Part shown: in pieces, positions 46,138-56,370 of the stretch
How the letters are laid out: each line of letters begins with the position of its first letter
Numbering within the stretch: position 1 is the first letter of the stretch
Origin: Bathymodiolus brooksi
Taxonomy: Eukaryota > Mollusca > Bivalvia > Mytilida > Modiolidae
Direction of reading: 5' to 3'
Assembly: GCA_963680875.1 (NCBI GenBank)
Contig: OY804578.1
Location: 101,027,689 to 101,091,688, forward strand
Length of the DNA stretch: 64,000 nucleotides
Translations under genes and position numbers: made by a program
The notes under the pieces: generated by a model
Databases searched by the model: none
Told to the model about the DNA's origin: nothing
Seen by the model: only the letters and a program-made list of their open reading frames with translations

Positions 46138-46313
46138 ATATGTACAGAAATGTGCTTAAGCAATACATAAAATTATTGGTAATGTATACATTTTTCATTT
46201 GATCTCAATGACGAATATTGTCAGTATCAGTTATCGGTCAGTGTGATGCTGTTATACTAACGATGCCAGACTCAACCTTCATAACTACCTTTATTCTATA
46301 TCACTTACACACA

Positions 46314-46548
46314 AGGGTGTTGTGGTCGTGATCATATGGTAGCTGAATTTACAGCTATCTGTGCAATCAGTGCCTATCACCACTAAAGTTGTAAGTTCGA
46401 ACCCCGTTCATGGCTAGGTGCACTCGATAAAACATTATGTGATAAAATTTGTCATTGACTTGCGACAGGTCAATGGTTTTCTGCAAAACTGACTGCCATG
46501 ACATAGATGAAATATTGTTGAAAGTGGTCTTAGAAACACCATTAACCT
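46314..46548 (+). mobile_element. S2 SINE
   Basis: Head gtgatcatatggtagctgaa with B box gttcgaaccccg; short deletion in the body before aaaactgactgcc. Confidence 0.8.
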
Positions 46549-46834
46549 AAACCTATCACTTACACACAAAAATAGTAACATGTCAAGAGATTAAAAATAC
46601 ACTACTAGTAACATTTTTAAAATTAGATATAACCGTGGCTGTAATCATTCTGAAAATTTAGCTGCATCTTCAAACACAATCAGTAACTATCACTTAGGTA
46701 GCTTGGTCGTTTCTCGTCTGTGAGGATATGTTTAAGCGATATGTGATGAGGTTTGCCATCTACTTGCTGCAGATCAGTGGTTTTCTCCGAGGAACAATGT
46801 TTCTTTCATCAATAAGTATCAAGAACCAAAAAGG

Positions 46835-47245
46835 GGTATCAGAAGATGTAACTCGAACCAGGACCGAGGATAAAAGAAAAAGAACAAACAATGATCTTCA
46901 TTTTGTGTGACCTGTGTTGCCTGTTTCTCTGGTTTGTCCATTTTTGATTGCCCCTTCGTGTTGCCAGACTCTCTGGTTTGTCCATTTTTGATTGCCCCTT
47001 CGTGTTGCCAGTTTCTCTGGTTTGTCCATTTTTGATTGCCCCTTCATGTTGCCAGTTTCTCTGGTTTGTCCATTTTTGATTCCCCTTCGGTATTCTCTAA
47101 CGTTTATTATCTATACAACACTACACATAAAAACTGAAGATAGAGCAACACGAACCAGACAAAAAACGGGGATGAACACGGGTGACTGTGCTCCAGAAGG
47201 GTAAGCAATTCCTGCTCTATTAGTGGTCACTACAATATGACTGCA
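46835..47245. repeat. R4 family sequence with 44-bp x 4 tandem
   Basis: The unit ggtttgtccatttttgattg + ccccttcgtgttgccagttt (44 bases) starts at 46931, 46975, 47019 and 47063. It is embedded in family R4, whose parts (gaaccaaaaaggggtatcag, aaagaaaaagaacaaac, gtgctccagaagggtaagca) recur near 50725-50940, 52960-53030, 54085 and 54445. The R4 text resembles a dispersed repeat I associate with mussel-type bivalves; this recollection is unverified. Confidence 0.7.
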
Positions 47246-47378
47246 ATATTGTTGAAAAAAAACCTTTTATCCCATCCCAAACATTACTGAAAGTGTAGTT
47301 AAACATCCATAACCCCACATTTAGTGTATATTTCATCATATTTGTTTATAGGATCAGTATTTGTAGCAATATATTTAC

Positions 47379-47681
47379 CTCCAATAACATCCAGGAAGGC
47401 AGGCTCACTATTCCCTGTACCTATACTGTTGGTAGCTGAACAAATGTAATGGCCTTCATCATCTTTGATATTGGCATTTGTGATAGTTAAAGACGGAATT
47501 GCCACACTTCCGCCAGCATATTTAGAATTAGCTGTATTGACGGTTGTAGTTTTTCCATTAATAGTCTTATACCAATTGATTCTATCTGTCGGTGGAGTAG
47601 CAGTAACCTGACAATGAATGGTAACGGTTTGTCCATAATATACTTTATATGGTGGATGTAAAATAACAACAGTCGGTATAC
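47379..47681 (-). CDS. Ig domain exon E11 (type B)
   Basis: Encodes 100 whole residues. Cys is at 23, Trp at 36 and the F-strand Cys at 80 in DEGHYIC, then SATNSIGTGNS. Type B marks: IPTV start, VYYGQT strand A', TATP after the first Cys, GTG turn. The acceptor is tttctag|GT and the donor G|GTAAAT. The exon is open through its whole length. Confidence 0.93.
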
Positions 47682-47851
47682 CTAGAAAAAATAAATTGTA
47701 TATAAATGATTCATTCCAAAACTGTATGGTTTCCTAAAATAAAAGGTTCAACTATTTACAAATTATAATCAATTTTATTCATGCTTTCCGTTGCTCTTCA
47801 ATGGAAAGGGTATCATTTTACATATCGTCAGGGAAATAACTTAAATAAAAT

Positions 47852-47905
47852 GGTTTGGTTTATAGTGTTTAATGCCACTTTCAACAATATTTCAGTTATA
47901 TCATG
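47852..47905 (-). mobile_element. S2 SINE tail fragment
   Basis: tttatagtgtttaatgccac ... cagttatatcatgg, then unrelated sequence. Confidence 0.65.
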
Positions 47906-47987
47906 GTGTGTAAGACTATTCAGTGTACGATGAGTACTAGAGGACTCTTAATTTAAACAATATTTTTTATTTAGAAAATAATCAGAA

Positions 47988-48073
47988 TATACAGTACATC
48001 AAACATAGTAGGTACAGACAGGATTCAGAAACAAGCATCCTGTCTGTACTTACTATGTCTGATGTACTGTATA
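47988..48073. mobile_element. Short hairpin element, 37-bp arms
   Basis: tatacagtacatcaaacata ... acagacaggat and atcctgtctgt ... atgtactgtata are inverted copies around an 11-13 base loop. A near-direct repeat (agaggactcttaattt / agaggacttttagttt) flanks it. Confidence 0.85.
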
Positions 48074-48515
48074 TAGAGGACTTTTAGTTTTGATATTTCA
48101 TATGAACTATTTTCATCTATTATTTTTCATGGACAGTAATTAGATAAAGTGCATTAATAAATAAACGCCATGTTTTAATCATTGTTAATCTTCAGGTGTG
48201 TCCGAATTATCCATCCATCCATAAATTATTAGTATGTCCGAAATGACCTATAATGTAAGTATATAGAAACAAAAAGTATTGGCCAATATGTTAGGCTCTG
48301 TTATGGTCTGCTTTAGGCTTTTTAGATTTTAGTACCTGTCAAAATTAGAAGTAAACAAATATCAGAGGTAAATTCTTGACACACTTGAAGATGTATAAAA
48401 GGAGCTGCCCTTCTTGAGTGAGTTCAGATTGTAACCTACTTGAAGGATATTCTGTTGTAAATAAATAGTATTTTAACCTGTGGTAGCTGTTGTGGATCAT
48501 TCCGAAAGTGTTACA

Positions 48516-48633
48516 CTTGGTCAGTTTTATTGGTGGAGGAAACCGGAGTACCCGTAGAAAACCACCAACCTGTCGTAAGTCACTGACAAACTTTATCCCA
48601 TAATGTTGTATCGAGTACATCTCGCCGTGAACG
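48516..48633 (-). mobile_element. S2 SINE body fragment
   Basis: ggtcagttttattggtggag ... gagtacatctcgccgtgaac; both ends missing. Confidence 0.75.
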
Positions 48634-48809
48634 CATAATTTTAGAATCAAATCGAGAATGTGGAGATTGTATATTTGTTTTTCATTTTAATCATAAAACA
48701 GACCTCGGAAATTCATGCATCAAATAAAACAGTTTCACATTTAATAGAACAATATAAAAATAAACAGTTATTCTTAATTGAATGACATATAACGTTTACC
48801 GATACTTAC

Positions 48810-49127
48810 TTCCAATAACATTAAGTGTAGTTGGTTGACTCTGAGCTGTTCCTATTGTATTTGTTGCTGTACAAATATAACGAGCTTTATCTGACTCTCC
48901 AGTAGCTGTTATAGTGAGAGATGGGTGTGATATCGTAGCTCCAGTGTAGTAGCCATTACTAGTAGCTGTATTAATATCTTGAGTCAGTTCTACACTACCC
49001 CTCAGTGGTATTTTCTTCCAGAGGACAGAGGTAACCTCAGGTGAACCAGAGACACTACAGTCAAGTTCTACCTCATGACCAGCCTCTACATGGTACTGAT
49101 CAGATGGGATAGAAACAGTTAACAATC
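48810..49127 (-). CDS. Ig domain exon E10 (type A, long)
   Basis: Encodes 105 whole residues. Cys is at 23, Trp at 36 and the F-strand Cys at 85 in DKARYIC. Type A marks: LLTV start, CSVSGSP and the turn NTIGTAQSQ. The extra residues lie after Trp (KKIPLRGSVELTQD). The acceptor is atttgtag|GA (Gly junction with E9) and the donor A|GTAAGT. Confidence 0.93.
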
Positions 49128-49186
49128 CTACAAATAAATGATTGTAACATTACAAAACACAGTGCCTTATTTCTCATCTTCTTGAT

Positions 49187-49296
49187 GTAGCCATCGTGGT
49201 CATGATCGTATGGTAGTTGGATTTACAACAGGCGAGGTGTACTCGATACAACATTATGTGATAAAACTTGTCAGTGACTTGCACCAGGTAGGGACT
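49187..49296 (+). mobile_element. S2 SINE, internally deleted
   Basis: Head (tcatgatcgtatggtagttg) is fused to the body (ggcgaggtgtactcgatac ... cagtgacttgcaccaggt); the B-box region and the tail are missing. Confidence 0.7.
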
Positions 49297-49544
49297 ACTA
49301 CGAAGGGGGCCTCTGTACTAAGAATGATGTCATGCCATTAGTCAGGTTTCAAATTGTTTACACCTCTTTAATTCAATGATATTATTGTAATCACAGTCAC
49401 ACAATGAATTATTTCATGAAATGGTAAATTTATCAATCTTTTATTTTGTAACTCATATTAATTTTATTGAAATCACATTTAGACATTTATATATTAAAAT
49501 GACAACTCATAAAATGAAGATATAGTTTAACTCCATCCATGTTT

Positions 49545-49705
49545 ACTGAAGTGTCTGCACATGTGTCAAGTCAGAACAGTGAACAGTAATGTACATTTTG
49601 CATATTATGTGTGTCAGGAGTATTGATTTTCCCTCTTTCTACGATTTTTCTATTTTAATTTGGAACTGTTCGGACAGTGTGGTATTTTTTGTATTACATT
49701 TTATT
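49545..49705 (+). repeat. Dispersed repeat family D
   Basis: Same orientation as 4538-4790 (tctttctacgattttt, tttggaactgttcggacagt). Confidence 0.6.
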
Positions 49706-49777
49706 AAAGCAACAGAAACAGACGTCAAACTGTAAAATATAACCTACAACAACGCAATATAATATAATGAATCTTAC

Positions 49778-50083
49778 CTCCAACAACATCTAAGGATCTT
49801 GAAATACTTTGTCCTGTTCCGACATCATTGGTAGCAGTACATATGTAGCTAGTCTCATCATTAAGATTAACGTCATTTATAATTAGATCTGGTGAATTTA
49901 CTAATGATCCAGAATATTTGCCATTTGACTGTTGTACATCAATATCTTGAAATGCCCTCTGGTGAAGCCTTTTCCATTGAACGACTTTCTGTGTTGGATT
50001 TGCAGATACTATACATGGAATAGTGATAGTACTTCCATATTTAACAGTGTAGGTAGCAGCTGGTATGTGTACACTTGGAATAT
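49778..50083 (-). CDS. Ig domain exon E9 (type B)
   Basis: Encodes 101 whole residues. Cys is at 23, Trp at 36 and the F-strand Cys at 81 in DETSYIC, then TATNDVGTG. Type B marks: IPSV start, VKYGST strand A', SANP after the first Cys. The segment after Trp is basic and unusual (KRLHQRAFQD). The acceptor is tcaatacag|AT and the donor G|GTAAGA. The exon has no internal Met codon near its start, so simple start-based gene callers can miss it. Confidence 0.92.
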
Positions 50084-50284
50084 CTGTATTGAAGAATTTT
50101 TTTTTATAATTTTATAATCTTAAGTGAATTTCTTAAGAAAATTTATAATGAGATTTTTTGGCACAGAAATAAAATTTGAAGAAATAGAGCCACAATATAG
50201 CTGAAATATTGCTAAAGTTGGCATTAATCACCAATCAATTAATCTATCATGAAGAAAGAGAGTGACGAGTGTTAATTAAGAAAT

Positions 50285-50431
50285 AAATCATGGAAGCCAG
50301 AATGTGTTGGGAGTTTTAACATGGATTGACGGATATTAGTATTTTATCCCGAGCCAGAAGCGAGGGATAAAATTTACTAATATCTGCCATTCCATGTTAA
50401 AACTCAAAACACATTCTGGCTTCCATGATTT
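50285..50431. mobile_element. Hairpin MITE with ~65-bp arms
   Basis: aaatcatggaagccagaatg ... tattttatcccgag mirrors ggataaaattta ... cattctggcttccatgattt. The loop is agaagcg-like. No coding content. Confidence 0.85.
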
Positions 50432-50724
50432 AATTCGATTCTGATATGTCTAAGAGTACAAATACAGTAGTATACTTTGATTGGAAGACGGTAATTGATA
50501 TTTACGCTTGTGGAAAATGTTGCACACAATTTATGTAACTCGAATAATACTGCACCCCTCTATCAGCATTATTCGGGTTAAGTCGGTCACAATCACCGGC
50601 GCATGTGCTACTGAGATTATACCGAATGGATAACTCGCTCGTTTGTTAACAAAGCGAAAGAAGGAGGTCATGTTAGAATATCAGATGTATTTTCACTTTT
50701 AAACACAGACATATTAATACATGT

Positions 50725-50940
50725 AAAAAATGTTTGAAGATACCTAAGGGGTAATCAGAAGCAATAATTCGAAGAACGGACAATATATGGCTAAAAGAAA
50801 AAGAACAAAAAGACATAGAATGGTCCACAAAACATTACAAAGAAAACCAAATATTGAACAACACGATCACACTAAAAACGGAGGTGCTCCGGAAGGTCAA
50901 GCAGTTCAAGCTCCACTAGTGGCATCCACCATATTAAAGT
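50725..50940 (+). repeat. Dispersed repeat family R4
   Basis: agatacctaaggggtaatca, ggctaaaagaaaaagaac and ggtgctccggaaggtcaagc match parts of 46835-47245 and 56195-56225. Confidence 0.6.
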
Positions 50941-51116
50941 CAATCTCAAAAATGACAATATTATAGAAGCTGTTATAATTTGATCACTCCAAATTTTCAA
51001 ACTAAACAATATATCTTGTTATAAATTAATGATTGATAACAAAAAATATTTTTCCACATAGATAAGTGTGCATGTTTAATGCAATTTTCACTCCAAGTAC
51101 AGAATTGTTGGAGTAT

Positions 51117-51348
51117 ACAGTTAGCATTGATCGTAAGGCAATATGGCAATTGGATTTACATCTTACTATGCAATCAGTGCCTATCACCACTAAAGTTCTG
51201 AGTTTGATTTCTGCATTTGGCGAGGTGTACTTCATACAACTTTATGGGATAGGGTCTGTCAATAACTTGTGGTTTCCTCAAAGAATTCCTAATTCCCTCA
51301 ACTGATATAACTGACCGATATCTAAAATATTCTTGAATGTAAAACACC
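51117..51348 (+). mobile_element. S2 SINE, diverged
   Basis: Head ggcaattggatttacatctt, aatcagtgcctatcaccact and ggcgaggtgtact are recognisable; the tail is heavily mutated. Confidence 0.7.
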
Positions 51349-51452
51349 CATAATCCTTAATTTAATTTATATGGTTATCGTTACAAATTAACATACTCGC
51401 AACAACAACAAAAACAAACAATTTATGTGTATTTAGTATGCATAAAATTTAC

Positions 51453-51758
51453 CTCCATACACGTTAACAAAAATATCCTGGCTGCTAGAGGTACCCTCAA
51501 CATTGGTGGCAGTACATTGATAGTATGCAGAATCAGTTTTTGCTACATTGTTGATCGTTAAAGAAGGAGTTATTAGCGAAGATCCAGCATATTTCCCACC
51601 ACTACTAAGAACATCAATGTCTTCTGTTACACCATTCTCAATCTTTTTCCATCTCACTTCGGTTGCCATTGGATTACCAGTAACAATACAAGGAATAGTA
51701 ATGGAGTTACCGTCTTGTACGTCATAGGGATCCTGAGGTACCGAGACAGTCAACAAAC
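51453..51758 (-). CDS. Ig domain exon E8 (type A)
   Basis: Encodes 101 whole residues. Cys is at 23, Trp at 36 and the F-strand Cys at 81 in DSAYYQC. Type A marks: LLTV start, TGNPMAT after the first Cys, turn NVEGTSSSQ. The acceptor is ttctttcag|GT and the donor G|GTAAAT (no G at +5). Gly junction with E7. Confidence 0.93.
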
Positions 51759-52422
51759 CTGAAAGAAAAAGTAGGGTTTGAACAATAGATCTAATTTCCA
51801 TGTGTTTCACTATATGTTTACTTAAAAGGAATACAGTATGTAGCACAATCACCTTTGATAAATTACCGTATATGACCATAAAAGTGTCCTTGTTAAATAA
51901 TAATAATAATAAAAAAAAAAAGAGGTTATAATCTAATTGTGCTTTTAGTCTACAGTGACCATATAAGTCTAGTCAATAACGTTTTGCACAATAATTTTTT
52001 TTTTAATCAAACATGGTATGTGGTCTATGATAGTTAGACCTTTGAGTTCTTGCATTATATATAAAACCCAAGAAATACATTTTATATTGTTCTAACAAGT
52101 CAACACATAGTATCTCTTATCTTTGTTTTCCTCTTATATTTTAAAAACCAGTAATAATTTATGCTTATTTTAATTTGAAAACTGTGTACAAATCACAGTT
52201 GACATAAAAGGGGAAAACCCCTCACATCATTATTAAGCATAGTATGTGGTCTATGATAGACCTTTGAGTTTTTCTATCATATATAAAACCTTTAACTTTG
52301 TTTTCCTCTTGTATTTTGAAAACTGGTAATAATTTATGCTTATTTTGAAAACAGTGTACAAAAAAATAAAAAAATCTGTCTCATAATGTTTTAATTTCTT
52401 TCCTATAGTATATATTCCATAC
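51759..52422. other. Intron E7-E8
   Basis: Dominated by two direct copies of a segment of 130-195 bases (52010-52205 and 52236-52365); otherwise AT-rich. Confidence 0.7.
52010..52365. repeat. Direct duplication of ~130-195 bp
   Basis: gtatgtggtctatgatag, gacctttgagtt, ctttgttttcctctt and taataatttatgcttatttt occur in the same order at 52017 onward and 52242 onward. The second copy is shorter through a deletion. Confidence 0.85.
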
Positions 52423-52728
52423 CTCCGACAACATCAAGTACGGTACTTGAACTGGTCCCTGTACCAATCTGATTGGTAGCAGTACATATATAACTAGCTT
52501 CATCATCCAGATTAACATTGTTGATAACCAAGGAAGGGGAGATAACTGAGGCACCACTGTATTTTCCTGGTGGAGTAGCAGGATTTATATCAGTAACAGA
52601 TCCACCTTTTGCTTTTGTCCATTTGACCTTTGTATAATCTGGTACAGCATTCACGGTGCAATATAGAGTAATGTCATTTCCATAGTTTACACTGTATTTT
52701 TCTTCCAATATATGTACCTGAGGGACAT
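52423..52728 (-). CDS. Ig domain exon E7 (type B)
   Basis: Encodes 101 whole residues. Cys is at 23, Trp at 36 and the F-strand Cys at 81 in DEASYIC, then TATNQIGTG. Type B marks: VPQV start and VNYGNDITL strand A'-B (compare VDYGSDITL in E5). The acceptor is atttttcag|AT and the donor G|GTATGG. Confidence 0.93.
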
Positions 52729-53324
52729 CTGAAAAATATAGAGAAGTATCCATTAAATTGTTCTTCATTCAGACTTTTTGCTTGAAGAGGGTATTAATAT
52801 TATGTATCTCAATTACCCATTACAACATCAGATTGCCCTGAAGAAATGTAAATGATTATTAAGGATAGCTCTTATTTATCTGTGATGGTCATCTTTTTAG
52901 TGTTCTGTGTTGTGTTTATTGTTTTGTACATATGTTTTTGTTCTGTGTTCTGTACCTAATGTTGCCGGTGTCTCTGGATTGCTTATTCTTGATTGCCCCT
53001 TCAGTTTCCTCTAACGTTTATTTAACATTGTTCTCAAACTTAGTGTGCACAGTGTGTTCATATACTTTCAAAAGTCAAAAGATTGGAATTCAAATCACAT
53101 AAAAGTATTTGGGAGCAGGAAAACCAAAGGACCTCAACAGGAAACTTCAGTTTATACATTAAATGTATGGTCTTCATAACCATGACCACACAATCACAAC
53201 AATCAACATGTATACTATAATGTTACTTACTCGACAGGTGCAATTAGTAAAGCACTTAACCTTTCGGGGCACCTGAGTTCACCCCTGATTTGTAGTCTTC
53301 AGTGAAGTATTTTGTAGATTTCCA

Positions 53325-53339
53325 CCCCCCCCCCCCCCC
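53325..53339. repeat. C15 homopolymer
   Basis: Fifteen C on the plus strand, G on the transcript strand, about 100 bases downstream of the E6 donor. Confidence 0.9.
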
Positions 53340-53344
53340 ACACA

Positions 53345-53391
53345 TTTTGTCCATTTAACTACCATACGATCACGACCCCGATGGCCCCTAG
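53345..53391 (-). mobile_element. S2 SINE head fragment
   Basis: tttaactaccatacgatcac + gaccccgatggcccct only. Confidence 0.6.
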
Positions 53392-53436
53392 ATATTTCAG
53401 GAAAACATTCCGGGTAATATATAATAAGAGACTTAC

Positions 53437-53736
53437 TTCCAGTTACATCTAGAGAAGTTCGTTCACTGTAAGTTCTCCCTACTGCATTAGTTGCTGTACA
53501 TATATAATCTGCTTCATCATCATTATTGGCAGCAGTGATTATGAGTGAAGGACTAGACACCGTAGATCCCACATACTTTCCGTTACGAACATTAATATCC
53601 CGACCAATACCATTAATGACTTTTTGCCATGTAATATAATATGCTGGAGGAATACCAGACCATGAGCAGTCTAATGTTACTGTTTGTCCAATCTCTATAG
53701 CATATGATGATTTACCGACTGTTACTGTTAATAAAC
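53437..53736 (-). CDS. Ig domain exon E6 (type A)
   Basis: Encodes 99 whole residues. Cys is at 23, Trp at 36 and the F-strand Cys at 79 in DEADYIC. Type A marks: LLTV start, CSWSGIP (shared with E12), turn NAVGRTYSE. It has an extra Trp at 25 within strand B. The acceptor is ttatttcag|GT and the donor A|GTAAGT. Confidence 0.93.
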
Positions 53737-55015
53737 CTGAAATAATATTTATTAGATAAAGAAATATAAAAACACACACAAGTTCCTAAGTTAATTGATC
53801 AAACTATAACTATTTACAAAAAAAAAAATGTAGAACAGCAAGTTTAAATGAATGCTAGGGTTCTGTTTATGATGTCATTTATAGCAGAATATTTGATCAT
53901 GATTCCCAAGTTGAATCCAGGAAAAAAGTTCACCAAAACGTGGCTCAACTGGTAAGAAACATAACTCCAGTTATTTGTAGGACGGCTCATGTCTTTATGT
54001 TATTTGTGTTTGCTTGCACATAGTGGTGTCAACCACATATTGTGCTGTGTTTTTGTTATGTTTGACTGTGTCTTCTATCTTGTGTTGTCAGTTTCTCTGG
54101 ATTGTCCTTCGGTATTCTCTAACATTTATTGATTTCATTTTTATTTTAAATCTTAAAACCTGAAATTAGACTTTGTATTTCAAATAATGAATGACAAAAT
54201 GTTTGTTAGCAAAATGCTGTGTTTTGTTCAAACTTGATATGGCCCCAAAAGACTGCAGTGTGGTGTGAATGTATTTCAGAACAAACTATTACTTACAATT
54301 AATGGCTTACATATTTCTTAGTTGTTTCTTTTTCATTCAATATAAAATATTGAATAATTAAGAAATCCTCAAACTTGTTCGCATAGTGTTTCCAGGATAT
54401 TTCATTACATATTCTGTTGTGTTTTTTCTTCGTCTTGTGTACCCTATGTTACCAGTTTCTCTGGATTGTCCAATTTTTGAATGCCCCTACGGTATTTTCT
54501 AATATTTTTTTGATATTGTGAAATTGTAAAATATATCACATAGTATAATAAAAAAAAGATATTCTCGAACGCAATCAAAAATGAGTTCACAATTTGCTCA
54601 CAGAAAATTTAAAAAGCATGTAGTGATACTAAAAGTAAAGTTCTACTAGAAAATAAATGTCAGCTTATTACACTTACAGAAAAGGATTTTGCATATAGGG
54701 GAGTCGAGGTCTGGGTTATGGTGTTTAATGCCACTTTCAACAATATTTCAGCTATATCGTTGCGGTCAGTTTTATTGGTGGAGGAAACCGATGTACCCGG
54801 AGAAAACCACCAACCTGTCATAAATCACTGTAAAACTTTATCACATAATATTGTATCGAGTACACCTCGCCAAGAATGGGGTTTGAACTCACAACATTAG
54901 TGGTGATAGTCACTGATTCCGTAGGTAGTTTTAAATATACTACCATATGATCACGACCACGATGGTCCCTAAACAGAAAAGGAATTTGAAGATAATGTAA
55001 AATTCAAGTTCTTAC
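53737..55015. other. Intron E5-E6
   Basis: Contains R4-related pieces (53960-54140 and about 54420-54500) and a full S2 SINE (54713-54972). Confidence 0.7.
54713..54972 (-). mobile_element. S2 SINE, full length
   Basis: Reverse copy from ttatggtgtttaatgccact through accaccaacctgtcataa to the head and gatggtccct. The plus-strand 60-codon frame at 54718 is a by-product. Confidence 0.85.
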
Positions 55016-55321
55016 CTCCAACAACATTTAGAACTGTTCCTGAACTGGTACCTGCTCCAACACTGTTGGTACCAGTACACACATATGTTGCCTTATTACT
55101 AAGATCAGCAGACCTTATTGTAAGAGATGGATTCCCAATTACTGACCCAGAATATTTTGATGTTTTTGAAAGAATAATGGTGACTGGATTTCCACCAGAA
55201 ACATATTTTGTCCAGCGGACACTGCTATATGGTGGAATTGCAAATATAGCGCATCCCAGTGTGATATCACTTCCATAGTCAACATTGTAACTTGGTGCTC
55301 CAATTGTTACGGTAGGTTTAT
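55016..55321 (-). CDS. Ig domain exon E5 (type B)
   Basis: Encodes 101 whole residues. Cys is at 23, Trp at 36 and the F-strand Cys at 81 in SNKATYVC; the Asp of the usual tyrosine corner is Ser-Asn here. The FG turn is GTNSVGAGTSS. Type B marks: KPTV start and VDYGSDITL. The acceptor is aatttacag|AT and the donor G|GTAAGA. It is open throughout but has no early Met, so start-based callers miss it; the opposite-strand 70-codon frame is only its shadow. Confidence 0.92.
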
Positions 55322-55835
55322 CTGTAAATTAACATGACGGAAATTTAAATATACTAAAGCAATCATTGATTTTACGAAAATAGTTAAAGTTGTAGAAATT
55401 TTAGAAAATAATCAGATTTGTACTACGATTACTTAATTTACAAAGATTTAAAATATAAAAAAAAGTATATTTGGTCATTCTGATTCCTTTATGATCCAAT
55501 AATTTCTAAACTTTATATTAATAAAACTATAAATGGAGCTCCAAAAATATTATTGATATATTGCTAAAATGATTTTTTTTAAATTTAACTCAGGTACAAA
55601 TGCAAAGACAAAATACATTAACTGATCACATGTTACAAATGTTTGTAAAAATTATGACAATCAACATACTGCTACGAATACTACTATAGTCTATATATAG
55701 AAATTGAAAGTCAGAGTAGAACCAGATGGAAAGAGAAGATATGATATCGTAATTATTTAAGATAAAGAATATTGACTGCAAAGGAAAGAAAACAAAAGAA
55801 ATTGGAATAAGATAATTGTAACAAAAGAAAAATGA

Positions 55836-55853
55836 CCCCCCCCCCCCCCCCCC
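55836..55853. repeat. C18 homopolymer
   Basis: Eighteen C on the plus strand, so a G run in the pre-mRNA. Confidence 0.9.
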
Positions 55854-56229
55854 TCAAAAAAAATATGAACAGAACAGCACAAACATGTAAATACTTAAAA
55901 TATTGTGATTGAATTTTGTTATTAAGAAATTATGATGAATAACAAATTGGTCAGCCAATACTGATAATTTTGGTATATCTGACCAACAGTTTTGAATTAG
56001 GAAACGGTTACTAAGTGATGATATTGCCTAAAATATAAGGTCAGGATAGTACTTGTTTGAGTGATTTTAACCATTCCCTAGCCTTTTCTTCAAATCTTCA
56101 ACAGTTTATATATAAAAGATGTTCTTTTATGAAGCAATGACCATCATGATAGTCTACAAATATTTAAAATGTCATGTGTCTAATAAAAAGATTTTGAAGA
56201 TACCAAAGGGGTAATCAAATTTAGAAATA

Positions 56230-56370
56230 CCGTATTAAACGTAGATATCAAATTTAGTGCATATGATGCATTTCTGGAATAATCTTCATCAGATATGCTC
56301 AAAATCGAAAGATCGGAAAGTCAAATCATTTAAAGTTTTGGGAGCAATGAAGCCAAAGGACGTAATCAGG
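56230..56370 (-). repeat. Repeat family R3 with best hammerhead-like core
   Basis: On the minus strand, 56298-56259 reads GCATAT, CTGATGA, an 11-base stem-loop, GAAA, TGCA, TC, ATATGC. The two outer hexamers are perfectly complementary (stem I), the boxes CTGATGA and GAAA are intact, and AUC is an allowed NUH cleavage triplet. Stem III is only 2-3 bp, as in the minimal hammerheads of Penelope-like elements. Stem II is poor in this copy. Confidence 0.55.

Larger units (their letters stand above)
45966..47378. other. Intron E11-E12
   Basis: Contains an internally deleted S2 (46024-46137), a full S2 (46314-46548), a very diverged S2-like stretch (46690-46815) and R4 sequence with a 44-bp tandem repeat (46835-47245). 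Confidence 0.7.
47682..48809. other. Intron E10-E11
   Basis: Contains an S2 tail (47852-47905), a perfect-looking hairpin (47988-48073) and an S2 fragment (48516-48633). Confidence 0.7.
49128..49777. other. Intron E9-E10
   Basis: Contains a partial S2 (49187-49296) and a copy of repeat D (49545-49705). Confidence 0.7.
50084..51452. other. Intron E8-E9
   Basis: Contains an S2-like tail (about 50190-50250), a hairpin MITE (50285-50431), R4 sequence (50725-50940) and a diverged S2 (51117-51348). Confidence 0.7.
52729..53436. other. Intron E6-E7
   Basis: Contains R4 fragments (52960-53030), a core-less R3 fragment (53050-53150, reversed), a C15 run (53325-53339) and an S2 head (53345-53391). 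Confidence 0.65.

Noticed and set aside
55066..55278. 70-codon plus-strand frame
   Set aside because: Shadow of Ig exon E5 on the opposite strand.
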